64,000 nucleotides of DNA from Verrucomicrobiota bacterium (GTDB taxonomy: Bacteria; Verrucomicrobiota; Verrucomicrobiia; Opitutales; Opitutaceae), in assembly GCA_023428905.1 (NCBI GenBank), contig JAEYWP010000026.1, forward strand, positions 1-64,000. Direction: 5' to 3'. Made by a program: the position numbers and the translations under genes. A model generated the notes under the pieces. The model was given only the letters and a program-made list of their open reading frames with translations. It had not been told where the DNA came from and made no database searches. Of the stretch, positions 41,409-50,203 are shown piece by piece (positions within the stretch are counted from its first letter, which is position 1; the number at the start of each line of letters is the position of its first letter).

Positions 41409-43466
41409 TCAGAGCGGCTCGGTCACGGGCAGGTGGCCGTAGGCCTTGCCGTACTCGAGCATCTGGCCGACGAAGTCCGTGGGGTATTCGATCGTCACAT
41501 CGGAGATGCGACCGTCCTTCATCACCGGGACAAGGCGCGGCTGGATGAAGCCCATGTACGGGGCGATGTTGAGCGGGGCGTACCGCTGGTGCACCTCGGC
41601 GAGCAGGGCCTGGTCGACCTTGACACCATAGGTTTCGACCAGCGCCTTGCCGGCCTCAAAATCGCCCTCCGACTTGATGCGCTGGATTTCCTTCAGCAGC
41701 TGCCCGAAGAGGGCGCGCAGCTGATTGTAGTCATTGATCCGGAAATACGTTTTCCCGTCGCGGGTGAGACGCTCGATGACCTTGTTGCCCTTGCCGTGCT
41801 CGAGCGCCCAGGCGCTGACCAGCTGCCGGTTGCGCATGTGCGCCTGCTCGAGGTTGTGTCCCGGCTGGATGCGGAAGAGCTGGGTCATCAGGCCGTTCAT
41901 GATGTACCGGTCGTATTCCGCCTTGCCGACGTCGAGCGAGGGCATGACGCCGATATCCACCAGCTTCTGGTCGAGGGCATAATACAGGGCGACGAGATCG
42001 GCCCGGGCCTCCTCGAGGGTGCCGGCGTAGTTCTTGAGGGTCTGATCCGTGGTCGCCACGCCCGGGTTGATTTGTCCGGACGCGTGCCCGATCACCTCGT
42101 GCATGTCGGTGTGGAGGTCGGCTGCAAGGGAACCCCATTGTTTGACCCGCGCCGCCACTGCCGCATCGGGCGCGAACTCTGCGGTGGCTGGGCTCTTGGA
42201 CTGCACGTCGTTGTAGGATTCCACGATGTTGCCGAGGGAAACCGACTTGGACCCGTGCTGCTCGCGGATCCATTCGGCGTTGGGAAGGTTGATGCCGATC
42301 GGGGTGGACGGGGCGGCATCGCCGACCTCGCCGATCACGGTGATCACCTTGGCGGAAATCCCGGTGACGGTCTTTTTCTTGTGGGCATCCGCGATCGGGG
42401 AGTTGTCCTCGAACCACTGGGCCTCCTTCGAAATGGCGGCGATGCGGCGGGTGGCCTTTTCGTCACGCATGGAGACGACGGACTCGAACGCGCCCTTCTT
42501 GCCGATCGCGTCGGCATAGACCTCGATGAAGCCGTTGACGAAATCGATCCGCGATTCGGTGTCGCGCACCCAGGCGATGCAGTGCTCGTCGAATTCCGCC
42601 AGGTCTCCGGTTCGGTAATACGCAATCAGGTGTTGGAGGCTCTTTCGCTGCAGGTCGCTTTCTGCGACGGGCACGGCTTTCTCCAGCCAGAAGACGATTT
42701 TTTCGAGCGCCGGGCCGTACATCCCACCGATCTTCCAGGTCCGCTCGACCAGCTTGCCGTCGACTTTCGCGAGCTGCGAATTGAGCCCGTGGGAGAGCCG
42801 GGGGTTGCCGCTCTGGTGGGCATGCGCCGCGTAAAAAGCCGTGACCTCCGCGGTGGTGACGTCGCGGTAGAAGTTGTTGGCCGAGGTCGCAACATTGTCG
42901 ACGCCGCCGTCCAGGTTGACCGTCTTGGCCGCGACCGTCCGGTCAAAGAGGATCGGGGTCAGCGCGGTGGAAAATGCCGCCACGCTTTTGCCCTGCAGGG
43001 GCAGGAGGCTGGCGTCCGACTTCTCCAGCAGGTTGGCAAAATACGCCGGGGTGAACTGTGGTTCGAACTTCAGGCTGGCGTAGTGATGGTGGATGCCGTT
43101 CGCAAAGAACACCTGCTTTGCATAGGAGAGGAAGTTGTCCCACTCCGCGCCGGAACGCTCGCCGCGGTAGCTGTTGAGAACGGCCTCGAGGGTTTTGCGC
43201 ACCGTCAGGTTGTGGCGGTATTTCTGGTCCCAGAAGATGTCCCGGCCAGCCAGCCCTGCCTCGTAGAGGTAGTAGGCCAGCTCTTTCTGGCGCAGCGAGA
43301 GTTCCTCAAAACCCGGTACCCGGTAGCGAAGCACCTGGATGTCGGCGAAGCGGTCTGCCTTGAACTGGAAGTCCGTGGCGGAGGCGGGCGCGGGTTCGTT
43401 CGCCTTCAGGGCGGAGAACACCAGCATGCCACCGACGGCGGCGGAGAGAAGCGTGCGTTTCAGCAT
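41409..43466 (-). CDS. Secreted dipeptidyl peptidase III family metallopeptidase (M49)
   Basis: The 685-residue enzyme has the defining M49 motif HEVIGH (H456, E457, H461) and the second ligand motif EEARAD (about 485-490). It is of the shorter bacterial type, since only about 23 residues separate the two motifs. A signal peptide (MLKRTLLSAAVGGMLVFSALKA) points to export. DPP III removes dipeptides from the N-terminus of oligopeptides with zinc. Other landmarks are ANGIHHHYASLKFEP and PIGINLPNAEWIREQHGSKSV. It lies alone, convergent with the YCII gene. The start ATG 43466 is supported by the signal peptide. Confidence 0.92.
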   Translation of the reverse strand: MLKRTLLSAAVGGMLVFSALKANEPAPASATDFQFKADRFADIQVLRYRVPGFEELSLRQKELAYYLYEAGLAGRDIFWDQKYRHNLTVRKTLEAVLNSYRGERSGAEWDNFLSYAKQVFFANGIHHHYASLKFEPQFTPAYFANLLEKSDASLLPLQGKSVAAFSTALTPILFDRTVAAKTVNLDGGVDNVATSANNFYRDVTTAEVTAFYAAHAHQSGNPRLSHGLNSQLAKVDGKLVERTWKIGGMYGPALEKIVFWLEKAVPVAESDLQRKSLQHLIAYYRTGDLAEFDEHCIAWVRDTESRIDFVNGFIEVYADAIGKKGAFESVVSMRDEKATRRIAAISKEAQWFEDNSPIADAHKKKTVTGISAKVITVIGEVGDAAPSTPIGINLPNAEWIREQHGSKSVSLGNIVESYNDVQSKSPATAEFAPDAAVAARVKQWGSLAADLHTDMHEVIGHASGQINPGVATTDQTLKNYAGTLEEARADLVALYYALDQKLVDIGVMPSLDVGKAEYDRYIMNGLMTQLFRIQPGHNLEQAHMRNRQLVSAWALEHGKGNKVIERLTRDGKTYFRINDYNQLRALFGQLLKEIQRIKSEGDFEAGKALVETYGVKVDQALLAEVHQRYAPLNIAPYMGFIQPRLVPVMKDGRISDVTIEYPTDFVGQMLEYGKAYGHLPVTEPL

Positions 43467-43530
43467 TTGCGGAGCCTGGCGCCGATTCGGGCGGGTGAGA
43501 AGTGGGAAGTTTCGGCTTCCGGCGGGCAGG

Positions 43531-45714
43531 TCAGCTGGGATTTTGCAGCAGCGGCAGCGAGAAGACGAAGGTGGCGCCCCGGTCGACCTCGCCCTCGGCG
43601 CGGACCTTGCCGCCGTGTCGCTTCACGATCCGCGCGACATTGGCGAGACCGATGCCGGTGCCGGGAAAATCCGTTTCGCGGTGAAGACGCTGAAACACGC
43701 CGAAAAGTTTATCCGCGTACCGCATGTCGAAGCCCACCCCGTTGTCCTGCACGTGATATTCGGTGAAACCGTCCTCGCGACGGGCGAACACGTGGATCCG
43801 CGCCGGGGTCCGGTCCCGGGTGTATTTGACGGCGTTGGACAGAAGATTGGTCCAGACTTGGCCAAGCAGGGCGGGATCGCCCTCCGCGTCGGGCAAGGGG
43901 TCGATCTGCCACTCGATCGCGCGCCCGGCGCTTTCGGGCTCGAGGCTGCGCACCGCTTCCTGGACCAGCTCCTGCATCGAGACCTGCAGGTACTGCATTT
44001 CCGCGCGGGTGGAGCGGGACAGGGTGAGCAACCCCTCGATCAGTCGGTCCATTTTCGCAACGGCGCGCTGGATCCGCGCCAGGCTTTCCCGCGCGGTCTC
44101 GCCGAGATGCTCGGCGGGCACGCTGTCGGCAAGCAGGACGGAAAAGCCGTGGATATGCCGCAGGGGCCCGCGCAAGTCATGGGAGACTGAATACGTAAAC
44201 GCCTCCAGCTGCTGGTTGGCATCCTCCAGTTCGATCGTGCGCGCGCGCACGCGGTCCTCCAGCCCGGCGTGCAGGCGACGGATTTCCGCCTCGTTTTCGC
44301 GGCGTGCGGTGATGTCCCGGATGAAGCCGGTCAGCAGGGGTCGGCCGTTGACCACGATGCGACTGAAGCCGATCTCGACCGGGAATTCCGTTCCGTCGGC
44401 GCGCAGTCCCGTCAGCTCCGCCCGTGGCACCGCCATCGGGGGCAGGGTTTCCTGCGCGTTGCGCCGAAACCGCTCGTTAAAAACAGTGCGCAGCCGGTCC
44501 GGGACCAGCTCCTCCACCCGGGTCCGCCCCACCGACGCCCCCCGCTCCCGCCCGAACATCGCCTCCGCTGCCGGGTTCATCTCCACCAGGGTGCCGGCTT
44601 CGTCGACGACCACGATGGCATCGATGGAGGCATCGAGGACTGCCTGAACCCTCCGCTCGTTTTCGCGCACCGCGCGCTCCGAGGCGGTCAGTTCCACCGC
44701 GTGACGTGTCGCGGACGCGCGCTCATTCTCCAGCCCGCGGACGATGGCGCCGAGCAGGGCTGTAATGAGCGAACCGATACCCAGCACCACCGCCGCCGCG
44801 GTGTAGGGCGTGTAGAGGGTGGGCGAGGGATAGGCGAGGATCGTCCAGGTGCGTCCGGCCACGTCCAGACTGCGCCGGATGACGGTGCGCTCCGCACCCG
44901 GGCCGACGGGGCCGGAATGGTGGAGCAGGGCGTGTTCATCCGGGATGTCGCCGTCATAAACACGCAATCCCTCGATGCCGGCATTGCGCCCGTGGATGAT
45001 GCCCTGGAAGAGGTCGTCGGCCCGGAAGGGGCTGTAGACGAATCCGAGGAGACGTTGCTCCTTGCCGTTCCCATCGGTGGGCACGACCAGGCCTTGATAG
45101 ATCGGCCGGTAGATCAGGAAGCCGGCCTGTTTTTTTTGATCAATTTCCTGGACCAGTGTGACTTTGCCCGATGCCGCTGCCTGCCCGCGGCGCCATGCGG
45201 CATCCATGGCGTGGCGGCGGATGGGTTCGGAGTACATGTCGTAGCCGAGAGCCTGGCGGTTGCGTGTGTCCGAGGGGGCAAGGAGCACGATGGGGAAGGA
45301 GATGCCGCCAGCCGGGTCCGGCCAGATTCGGAGAATCTCTTCGCGCCCGGCCCCTGCCTGCCGAACCAGGCTCGCGTCGGCGGCCCCGTCCACCCGTTGG
45401 GCGAAACCGATTCCCTGGATACCGGGATATTGACGCTCGAGCCCGAGCGACGCCACATACCGTTCAAACGTTTCCGCGTCGGGTTGATGCACACCCAGGA
45501 TGCCGGCGGTACCTTCCAGGAGGGCGATGTAGATGCGCACGCGCGTGTTGATCCGGCTCACCAGGTCGTCTGCCGCTGTCTCGAACCGGAACCGGTTCCG
45601 GGCAGACACTTCCCGCGAGGCGGTCCAGGTTCCCACCACCGTCACCGCCATCCCGATCAGGAGTACCGTCGCTGGGGTAAAACGGTGCCACGCTGTCTTG
45701 AAAAACCGGGTCAT
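43531..45714 (-). CDS. CHASE-domain sensor histidine kinase
   Basis: The 727-residue kinase starts with a membrane helix (ATVLLIGMAVTVVGTWT, about 15-31). An external CHASE domain (about 45-300) follows, with GIQGIGFAQRV and GFLIYRPIYQ typical of cytokinin-receptor-like sensors. A second helix (about 308-328), a PAS domain (about 355-475), HisKA with YSVSHDLRGPLRHI and HATPase with NLLSNAVKYT, VQDNGVGFD and GTGIGLANVARI complete it. It senses an unknown external ligand. No receiver or response regulator is adjacent. It is divergent from the pyruvyl transferase gene across 156 bp. Confidence 0.93.
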   Translation of the reverse strand: MTRFFKTAWHRFTPATVLLIGMAVTVVGTWTASREVSARNRFRFETAADDLVSRINTRVRIYIALLEGTAGILGVHQPDAETFERYVASLGLERQYPGIQGIGFAQRVDGAADASLVRQAGAGREEILRIWPDPAGGISFPIVLLAPSDTRNRQALGYDMYSEPIRRHAMDAAWRRGQAAASGKVTLVQEIDQKKQAGFLIYRPIYQGLVVPTDGNGKEQRLLGFVYSPFRADDLFQGIIHGRNAGIEGLRVYDGDIPDEHALLHHSGPVGPGAERTVIRRSLDVAGRTWTILAYPSPTLYTPYTAAAVVLGIGSLITALLGAIVRGLENERASATRHAVELTASERAVRENERRVQAVLDASIDAIVVVDEAGTLVEMNPAAEAMFGRERGASVGRTRVEELVPDRLRTVFNERFRRNAQETLPPMAVPRAELTGLRADGTEFPVEIGFSRIVVNGRPLLTGFIRDITARRENEAEIRRLHAGLEDRVRARTIELEDANQQLEAFTYSVSHDLRGPLRHIHGFSVLLADSVPAEHLGETARESLARIQRAVAKMDRLIEGLLTLSRSTRAEMQYLQVSMQELVQEAVRSLEPESAGRAIEWQIDPLPDAEGDPALLGQVWTNLLSNAVKYTRDRTPARIHVFARREDGFTEYHVQDNGVGFDMRYADKLFGVFQRLHRETDFPGTGIGLANVARIVKRHGGKVRAEGEVDRGATFVFSLPLLQNPS

Positions 45715-45870
45715 CGCTCAGACGGGCAAGGTTTGGCCAAACCGGTGCAAGTGCAACCGCCCCATGGTGGGGGGCTTCCGTAAAGCAGGGTAGGGGGGGG
45801 CGCCGGCGGCGGGACCTGCGCTCCAGGTCTCGACATGGGCGGCGGATTCCGTTCTTCCCGAGGGCGCCAT

Positions 45871-47130
45871 ATGCCAATCAAACGCATCCTGATTCACAGC
45901 GGAAAGCACCCCTTCGAGCCCTTCGACTACGGTCTCGATTACGAGGGCATGATGCGGGCGACCGGCCGTAACTTGGGGAACTGTCTTTTTGCCGATGCCC
46001 TTTTTAAGTACCTCTACGCCGCGCCGGACATGGTCCTCGACTCGGACTATTATCGCCGGGGCAAAGCCGGGCAGCCCCTGACCGCTGACGAGATCAATGA
46101 GCGTTATGACTGTTACGTCATTCCCGCCGCCAATTGGCTTTCCGAGGAGTCGCGGCAGATGCTGGCTGGCTGGGTGCCCCTGCTCCGGGGGCTGAAGATT
46201 CCGGTGGTGCTGGCCGGCATCGGCGTCCAGGCGCACGGCCGGGACAGCTTTGACTTCCTCAAATCGTTCGAGACGGAGGCCAAGGGATTCCTGTCCGCGG
46301 TGGCCGAACGGTCGCACACCATCAGTGTGCGCGGGGAGTTTACCGCGGCCTGTCTGGCAAAGCTCGGCATCCATCAGGTGAATGTCACAGGTTGTCCTTC
46401 CTTTTACCGCAATCTGCGGACGCTGAAGGTGGAGAAGCCTGCAATATCCCCAGGCGACTTCAAGGTGGCGGTGAACGGCAACAAGGTGCTGCTCGCGCGG
46501 ATCGCGGCCGACCTCTTTGACCGTTATCCCTCCGAGCTGTTTTCGCAGGGCGACATTCTCAAGCTGCTGAAAGGGCGTGCGCGCACGCCCTGGCCCGACC
46601 TCCGCTATGCGATGAGTGATGGCTTCAGCATGAAGCTCCTCGCCCAGAGCCGGGTGCGCTACTTTGGCGATGTCACTCCCTGGATCGAAGCCCTGAAGGC
46701 CTTTCACTTTTCCATCGGCACGCGCATCCACGGCAACATCCTGGGGCTGTTGGCCGGAATCCCCGCGATGGTGGTGGCGCATGACTCGCGCACCAGTGAG
46801 ATGGCAGAGTTTTACCGGATACCGTGCCGCACCCTGAAATCGCTGGAAGGCGGCTTTGATCCACATCGGCTCTACCAGGAGCTGGACCTGGGACCGATGC
46901 TGGCTGCGTATCCGGCGCGCCGTGACAATTTTATCGCCTTCCTGGAAGGGAACGGCCTGCGCCACACCCTTCTCTGCGAAAATGGCACCACGCCCTTCGA
47001 CGAGGGCATTCGCCAGGTCCGTTTCGGCCGGAGCGAGGGCGAGCAGGGCGGGCTGTTCTTCCAGGCCGCGCGCACACTCGCGCCGGTTTTCCGGCAGATG
47101 AAACGGGCCAAGACAAGCGTCTCGTCCTGA
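45871..47130 (+). CDS. Polysaccharide pyruvyl transferase family protein
   Basis: The 419-residue protein has the family pattern RNLGNCLFADALFKYL near the N-terminus, DCYVIPAANWLSEESRQMLAGW, IPVVLAGIGVQAHG, the ligand-rich RSHTISVRGEFTA and a C-terminal FSIGTRIHGNILGLLAGIPAMVVAHDSRTSEMAEFY. The last block (GTRIHGNxxGL...HDxRTxE) is the most conserved part of these enzymes, which add pyruvate ketals to exopolysaccharide or lipopolysaccharide sugars. No other exopolysaccharide gene is adjacent. Its TGA stop directly abuts the TGA of purT on the other strand. Confidence 0.85.
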   Translation: MPIKRILIHSGKHPFEPFDYGLDYEGMMRATGRNLGNCLFADALFKYLYAAPDMVLDSDYYRRGKAGQPLTADEINERYDCYVIPAANWLSEESRQMLAGWVPLLRGLKIPVVLAGIGVQAHGRDSFDFLKSFETEAKGFLSAVAERSHTISVRGEFTAACLAKLGIHQVNVTGCPSFYRNLRTLKVEKPAISPGDFKVAVNGNKVLLARIAADLFDRYPSELFSQGDILKLLKGRARTPWPDLRYAMSDGFSMKLLAQSRVRYFGDVTPWIEALKAFHFSIGTRIHGNILGLLAGIPAMVVAHDSRTSEMAEFYRIPCRTLKSLEGGFDPHRLYQELDLGPMLAAYPARRDNFIAFLEGNGLRHTLLCENGTTPFDEGIRQVRFGRSEGEQGGLFFQAARTLAPVFRQMKRAKTSVSS

Positions 47131-48321
47131 TCAGTCGATCTTGATCTCGATCGCGGCCGCAGCCTGGCGGGCGCGGTCGCGCGCCTCCTCCAGGGTGTCG
47201 CCGCAAGCGACCACGACCCCGAGGCGGCGGTGGCCGCGGCACTCCGGCTTGCCGAACAAACGCAGGTGTGTTTCCGGCACGGCGGCGGCGGCGGCGAGGC
47301 CTTCGAAGCGGGGGACGCCGTCGCCGTGGCCGAGCAAGGCGACACTGAACGCGGGCCGCAGCAGCTTCACCGGCGGGACGGGCAGGCCGAGGATCGCCCG
47401 TGCGTGCAGCGAAAACTCGGACCAGGCCTGGCTGCCGAGGGTGACGAGGCCGGTGTCGTGCGGACGGGGGCTGACCTCACTGAAGATCACCTCGTCGCCT
47501 CGCACAAAACACTCGACTCCAAAGAGGCCCCAGCCGCCGAGCGCGCTCACCACCGCGGTTGCGATCCGCTGGGCCTCCGCCCAGGCCTGGAGTGACATCG
47601 CGCATGGCTGCCAGCTCTCGCGGTAGTCGCCGTCCACCTGGACGTGCCCAACCGGCGGGCAGCACTGCACGCCATTGGACGCGGAGACCGTCAGCACGGT
47701 GATTTCATAGTCGAACCGCACAAAACCCTCCACAATGCACCGCCCCAGACCTGCGCGCGCGCCCTCGCGCGCATAACGCCAGGCGGCGGCGAGCCCCTCC
47801 GGCGCCTTGACCACGCTCTGCCCGTGGCCGCTGGAGGACATCAGGGGTTTGAGCACGCAGGGGTAACCCAGCGCATCAGCCGCTGCCCGGGCTTCCTCTT
47901 CCGTATCCACAAAATGGTACGGCGAGGTGGGCAGCTTCAGGTCCTCCGCCGCGAGCCGCCGGATGCCTTCCCGATTCATCGTCAGACGGGCGGCGCGGGC
48001 GGTGGGCACCACCCGCTGCCCGGCGACCTCAAGTTCGACCAGTACGTCGGTCGCGATCGCCTCGATCTCCGGCACGATCAGGTCGGGCTTTTCCAGCGCG
48101 ATCACGCGACGCAGGGCGATGGGATCCAGCATCGGGAACACATGGCTGCGGTGCGCCACCTGCATGGCGGGCGCCCCTTGGTAGCGGTCGCAGGCGATGA
48201 CCTCGCAGCCGAGGCGCTGCAGTTCGATCACCACTTCCTTGCCCAACTCACCCGAGCCGAGCAGGAGCACGCGGGTGGCGTGCTGGGTGGAGGGCGTGCC
48301 GAAGGTGCCGGGCTTGAACAT
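47131..48321 (-). CDS. purT: Formate-dependent phosphoribosylglycinamide formyltransferase
   Basis: The 396-residue enzyme is an ATP-grasp protein. It opens with RVLLLGSGELGKEVVIELQRLGCEVIACDRYQGAPAMQVAHR, typical of PurT, and continues with PDLIVPEIEAIATDVL, ATP-grasp elements GYPCVLKPLMSSSGHGQSVV and EVIFSEVSPRPHDTGLVTL. PurT makes formyl-GAR from GAR, formate and ATP in purine synthesis. The length matches E. coli PurT. ATG 48321 gives the standard start. It is divergent from the 5'-nucleotidase gene, separated by 133 bp. Both could act in nucleotide metabolism, but they have separate promoters. Confidence 0.93.
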   Translation of the reverse strand: MFKPGTFGTPSTQHATRVLLLGSGELGKEVVIELQRLGCEVIACDRYQGAPAMQVAHRSHVFPMLDPIALRRVIALEKPDLIVPEIEAIATDVLVELEVAGQRVVPTARAARLTMNREGIRRLAAEDLKLPTSPYHFVDTEEEARAAADALGYPCVLKPLMSSSGHGQSVVKAPEGLAAAWRYAREGARAGLGRCIVEGFVRFDYEITVLTVSASNGVQCCPPVGHVQVDGDYRESWQPCAMSLQAWAEAQRIATAVVSALGGWGLFGVECFVRGDEVIFSEVSPRPHDTGLVTLGSQAWSEFSLHARAILGLPVPPVKLLRPAFSVALLGHGDGVPRFEGLAAAAAVPETHLRLFGKPECRGHRRLGVVVACGDTLEEARDRARQAAAAIEIKID

Positions 48322-48454
48322 AGGCGGCCAGACTGGCATGCCGCCCGAGGCAAAGGCGAGCCTCCGAAGCCGTCACGTGTCTGCGCCGGTCGTCACCCAC
48401 GCGTGACAGGAAGTCGGATTGCGCTGCGGGCACCGATCCTGCAGCGTGCCCGGC

Positions 48455-50107
48455 GTGCGTTTCCATCGCCTCTTTCTCGCCCTGCTTCTTGTTCTTGGCT
48501 GCACTGGTCATGCTTTTGGCACGCCCGGGCGCGTCCAGGTGACGCTCCTCGTCACCACCGACCTGCACGGGAACCTTTACCCGATCGATTATTCCACCGA
48601 CCGGGAGGCGCCCTGGGGTCTGGCCCGGGTGGCGACGGCGGTACGCCAGGCCCGGAAGGCAAAGCCCAACCTGCTTCTGATTGATTGCGGCGATACCATC
48701 CAGGGCACCCCGCTGGCCTACTACCACAACCGGCGGAACAATACCCCGGTGCATCCGATGATGCTGGCGATGAACGCGCTTCGGTACGACGCCATGACGG
48801 TGGGCAATCATGAATACAATTTCGGCCTGCCGGTGCTGCAGAAGGCAAAAAGCGAGGCGGCCTTCCCCTGGCTTTCCGCCAATACCTACCGCGCCGGGAG
48901 CGAGGAGACCGCGTTCACGCCCTACCTGGTCCGCGAGGTGGACGGGGTTCGGGTTGGTATCCTCGGCATCACGACGCCGGGGGTTCCGTATTGGGACAAT
49001 CCAGAGAACTGGGCCGGTCTGGAATTCCGCGATCCGGTTAAGGCGGCAGCACACTGGGTCGAGGTGCTGCGCAACCGCGAGAAGGTGGACCTCGTGATCG
49101 GCGCCTTTCACATGGGGGTGGAGGAAGACCTCGCCTCCGGCCGAAACACCAATGGCGAGATCGCCCAGGAAAACGCGTGCGTCGCGATCGCGCGGGCCGT
49201 TCCCGGCATCGATGTCATGGTTATGGGGCACACGCACCGCCCGATCCCTGCGCTGCTGATCGGGCAGACGTTGCTCGCGCAGGCGGGCAAGTGGGGCGAC
49301 CATCTCCTGCAGGTCGACGTCTTTCTGGAGCCCCGGAGCAACGGAGGCTGGGCGCCAGTGGCGCGCGCCAGCCGTCTCACCGCCATGGCGGGAGTGGAGC
49401 CGGATGCGGAGATTCTCGCGCTGGTCCGTCTGTACCATGAGGAGACTCAGGCCTGGCTGGCCCGGCCGATCGGCCGCAGCGAGGCGGCCCTCGATGCCAG
49501 CGATGGCTATTTCCGCGACAATGCCCTGCTTGACCTGGTCCAGCGGGTGCAGCTCGAAAGCGCCGGTGCGGACGTCTCGATGGCGGCGAACTTCAACCCC
49601 CGCGCGCGCGTGCCGGCGGGCGCGGTGACGGTGCGGGATACCGCCGGGCTCTACATCTACGAAAACACGCTCTATCTCGTGGAGGTGACGGGAGAGCAGC
49701 TGAAGGCGGCGCTCGAGCATTCCGCGCGTTTCTTTCGCCCCTATGAGGCGGGAAAAACCGCCGCGGAACTGGTCGATCCGCGCATCCCCGGGTACAACTT
49801 TGACCTCGCCGAGGGTGTCAGCTACACCATCGACCTGCGTCAGCCGCACGGTCATCGTATTCTGAATCTGGAGTTTCAGGGCCGGCCGCTGCCCCCCGAC
49901 CGAAAGCTCAAGCTCGCCCTCAACAACTACCGCTACAACGGCGGGGGCGGCTACAGCATGTTTCGCAATGCGCCCATCCTCTGGCGCTCGTCCGGGGAGA
50001 TCCGCGACCTGATCATCGACTGGGTGGAGCGGAACGGCACGATTCCGACGAAGGCGACGGGCAACTGGCGGCTGGTGGGAGCCGGTGAGGACCGCAACGA
50101 TGGGTGA
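48455..50107 (+). CDS. 5'-nucleotidase/2',3'-cyclic phosphodiesterase family protein
   Basis: A secreted 550-residue enzyme. A signal peptide (MRFHRLFLALLLVLGCTGHA) precedes the metallophosphatase domain with TTDLHGNLYPIDY, IDCGDTIQGTPLAYY, TVGNHEYNFGL and VMGHTHRPIPALL. The C-terminal domain (about 340-550) carries the substrate motif NNYRYNGGGGYSMF. It hydrolyses nucleotides or cyclic nucleotides in the periplasm with two metals. The start is uncertain: GTG 48455 (used), GTG 48446 and TTG 48419 are in frame, and none has a good ribosome-binding site. It is 96 bp from the converging kinase gene. Confidence 0.9.
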   Translation: MRFHRLFLALLLVLGCTGHAFGTPGRVQVTLLVTTDLHGNLYPIDYSTDREAPWGLARVATAVRQARKAKPNLLLIDCGDTIQGTPLAYYHNRRNNTPVHPMMLAMNALRYDAMTVGNHEYNFGLPVLQKAKSEAAFPWLSANTYRAGSEETAFTPYLVREVDGVRVGILGITTPGVPYWDNPENWAGLEFRDPVKAAAHWVEVLRNREKVDLVIGAFHMGVEEDLASGRNTNGEIAQENACVAIARAVPGIDVMVMGHTHRPIPALLIGQTLLAQAGKWGDHLLQVDVFLEPRSNGGWAPVARASRLTAMAGVEPDAEILALVRLYHEETQAWLARPIGRSEAALDASDGYFRDNALLDLVQRVQLESAGADVSMAANFNPRARVPAGAVTVRDTAGLYIYENTLYLVEVTGEQLKAALEHSARFFRPYEAGKTAAELVDPRIPGYNFDLAEGVSYTIDLRQPHGHRILNLEFQGRPLPPDRKLKLALNNYRYNGGGGYSMFRNAPILWRSSGEIRDLIIDWVERNGTIPTKATGNWRLVGAGEDRNDG

Positions 50108-50203
50108 GTCTTGATCCGTGACCTGCGATGAGGAGAGCGCGGCAGCGGGTTCCCGCGTCGCGCCGGCTGGCCTCTTTGCGCAGCGGTGAACCGGTGACGG
50201 GTG

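Noticed and set aside
41433..43766. 777-codon plus-strand frame opposite DPP III
   Set aside because: Very long but antisense to a gene with clear M49 motifs; its composition (HVRGDVERGVPLVHLGEQG) is that of a shadow frame.
48372..48407. Possible purine-repressor site between purT and the nucleotidase gene
   Set aside because: Only a 6-bp inverted match (GTCACG/CGTGAC) with a long spacer; it does not fit the PurR box.
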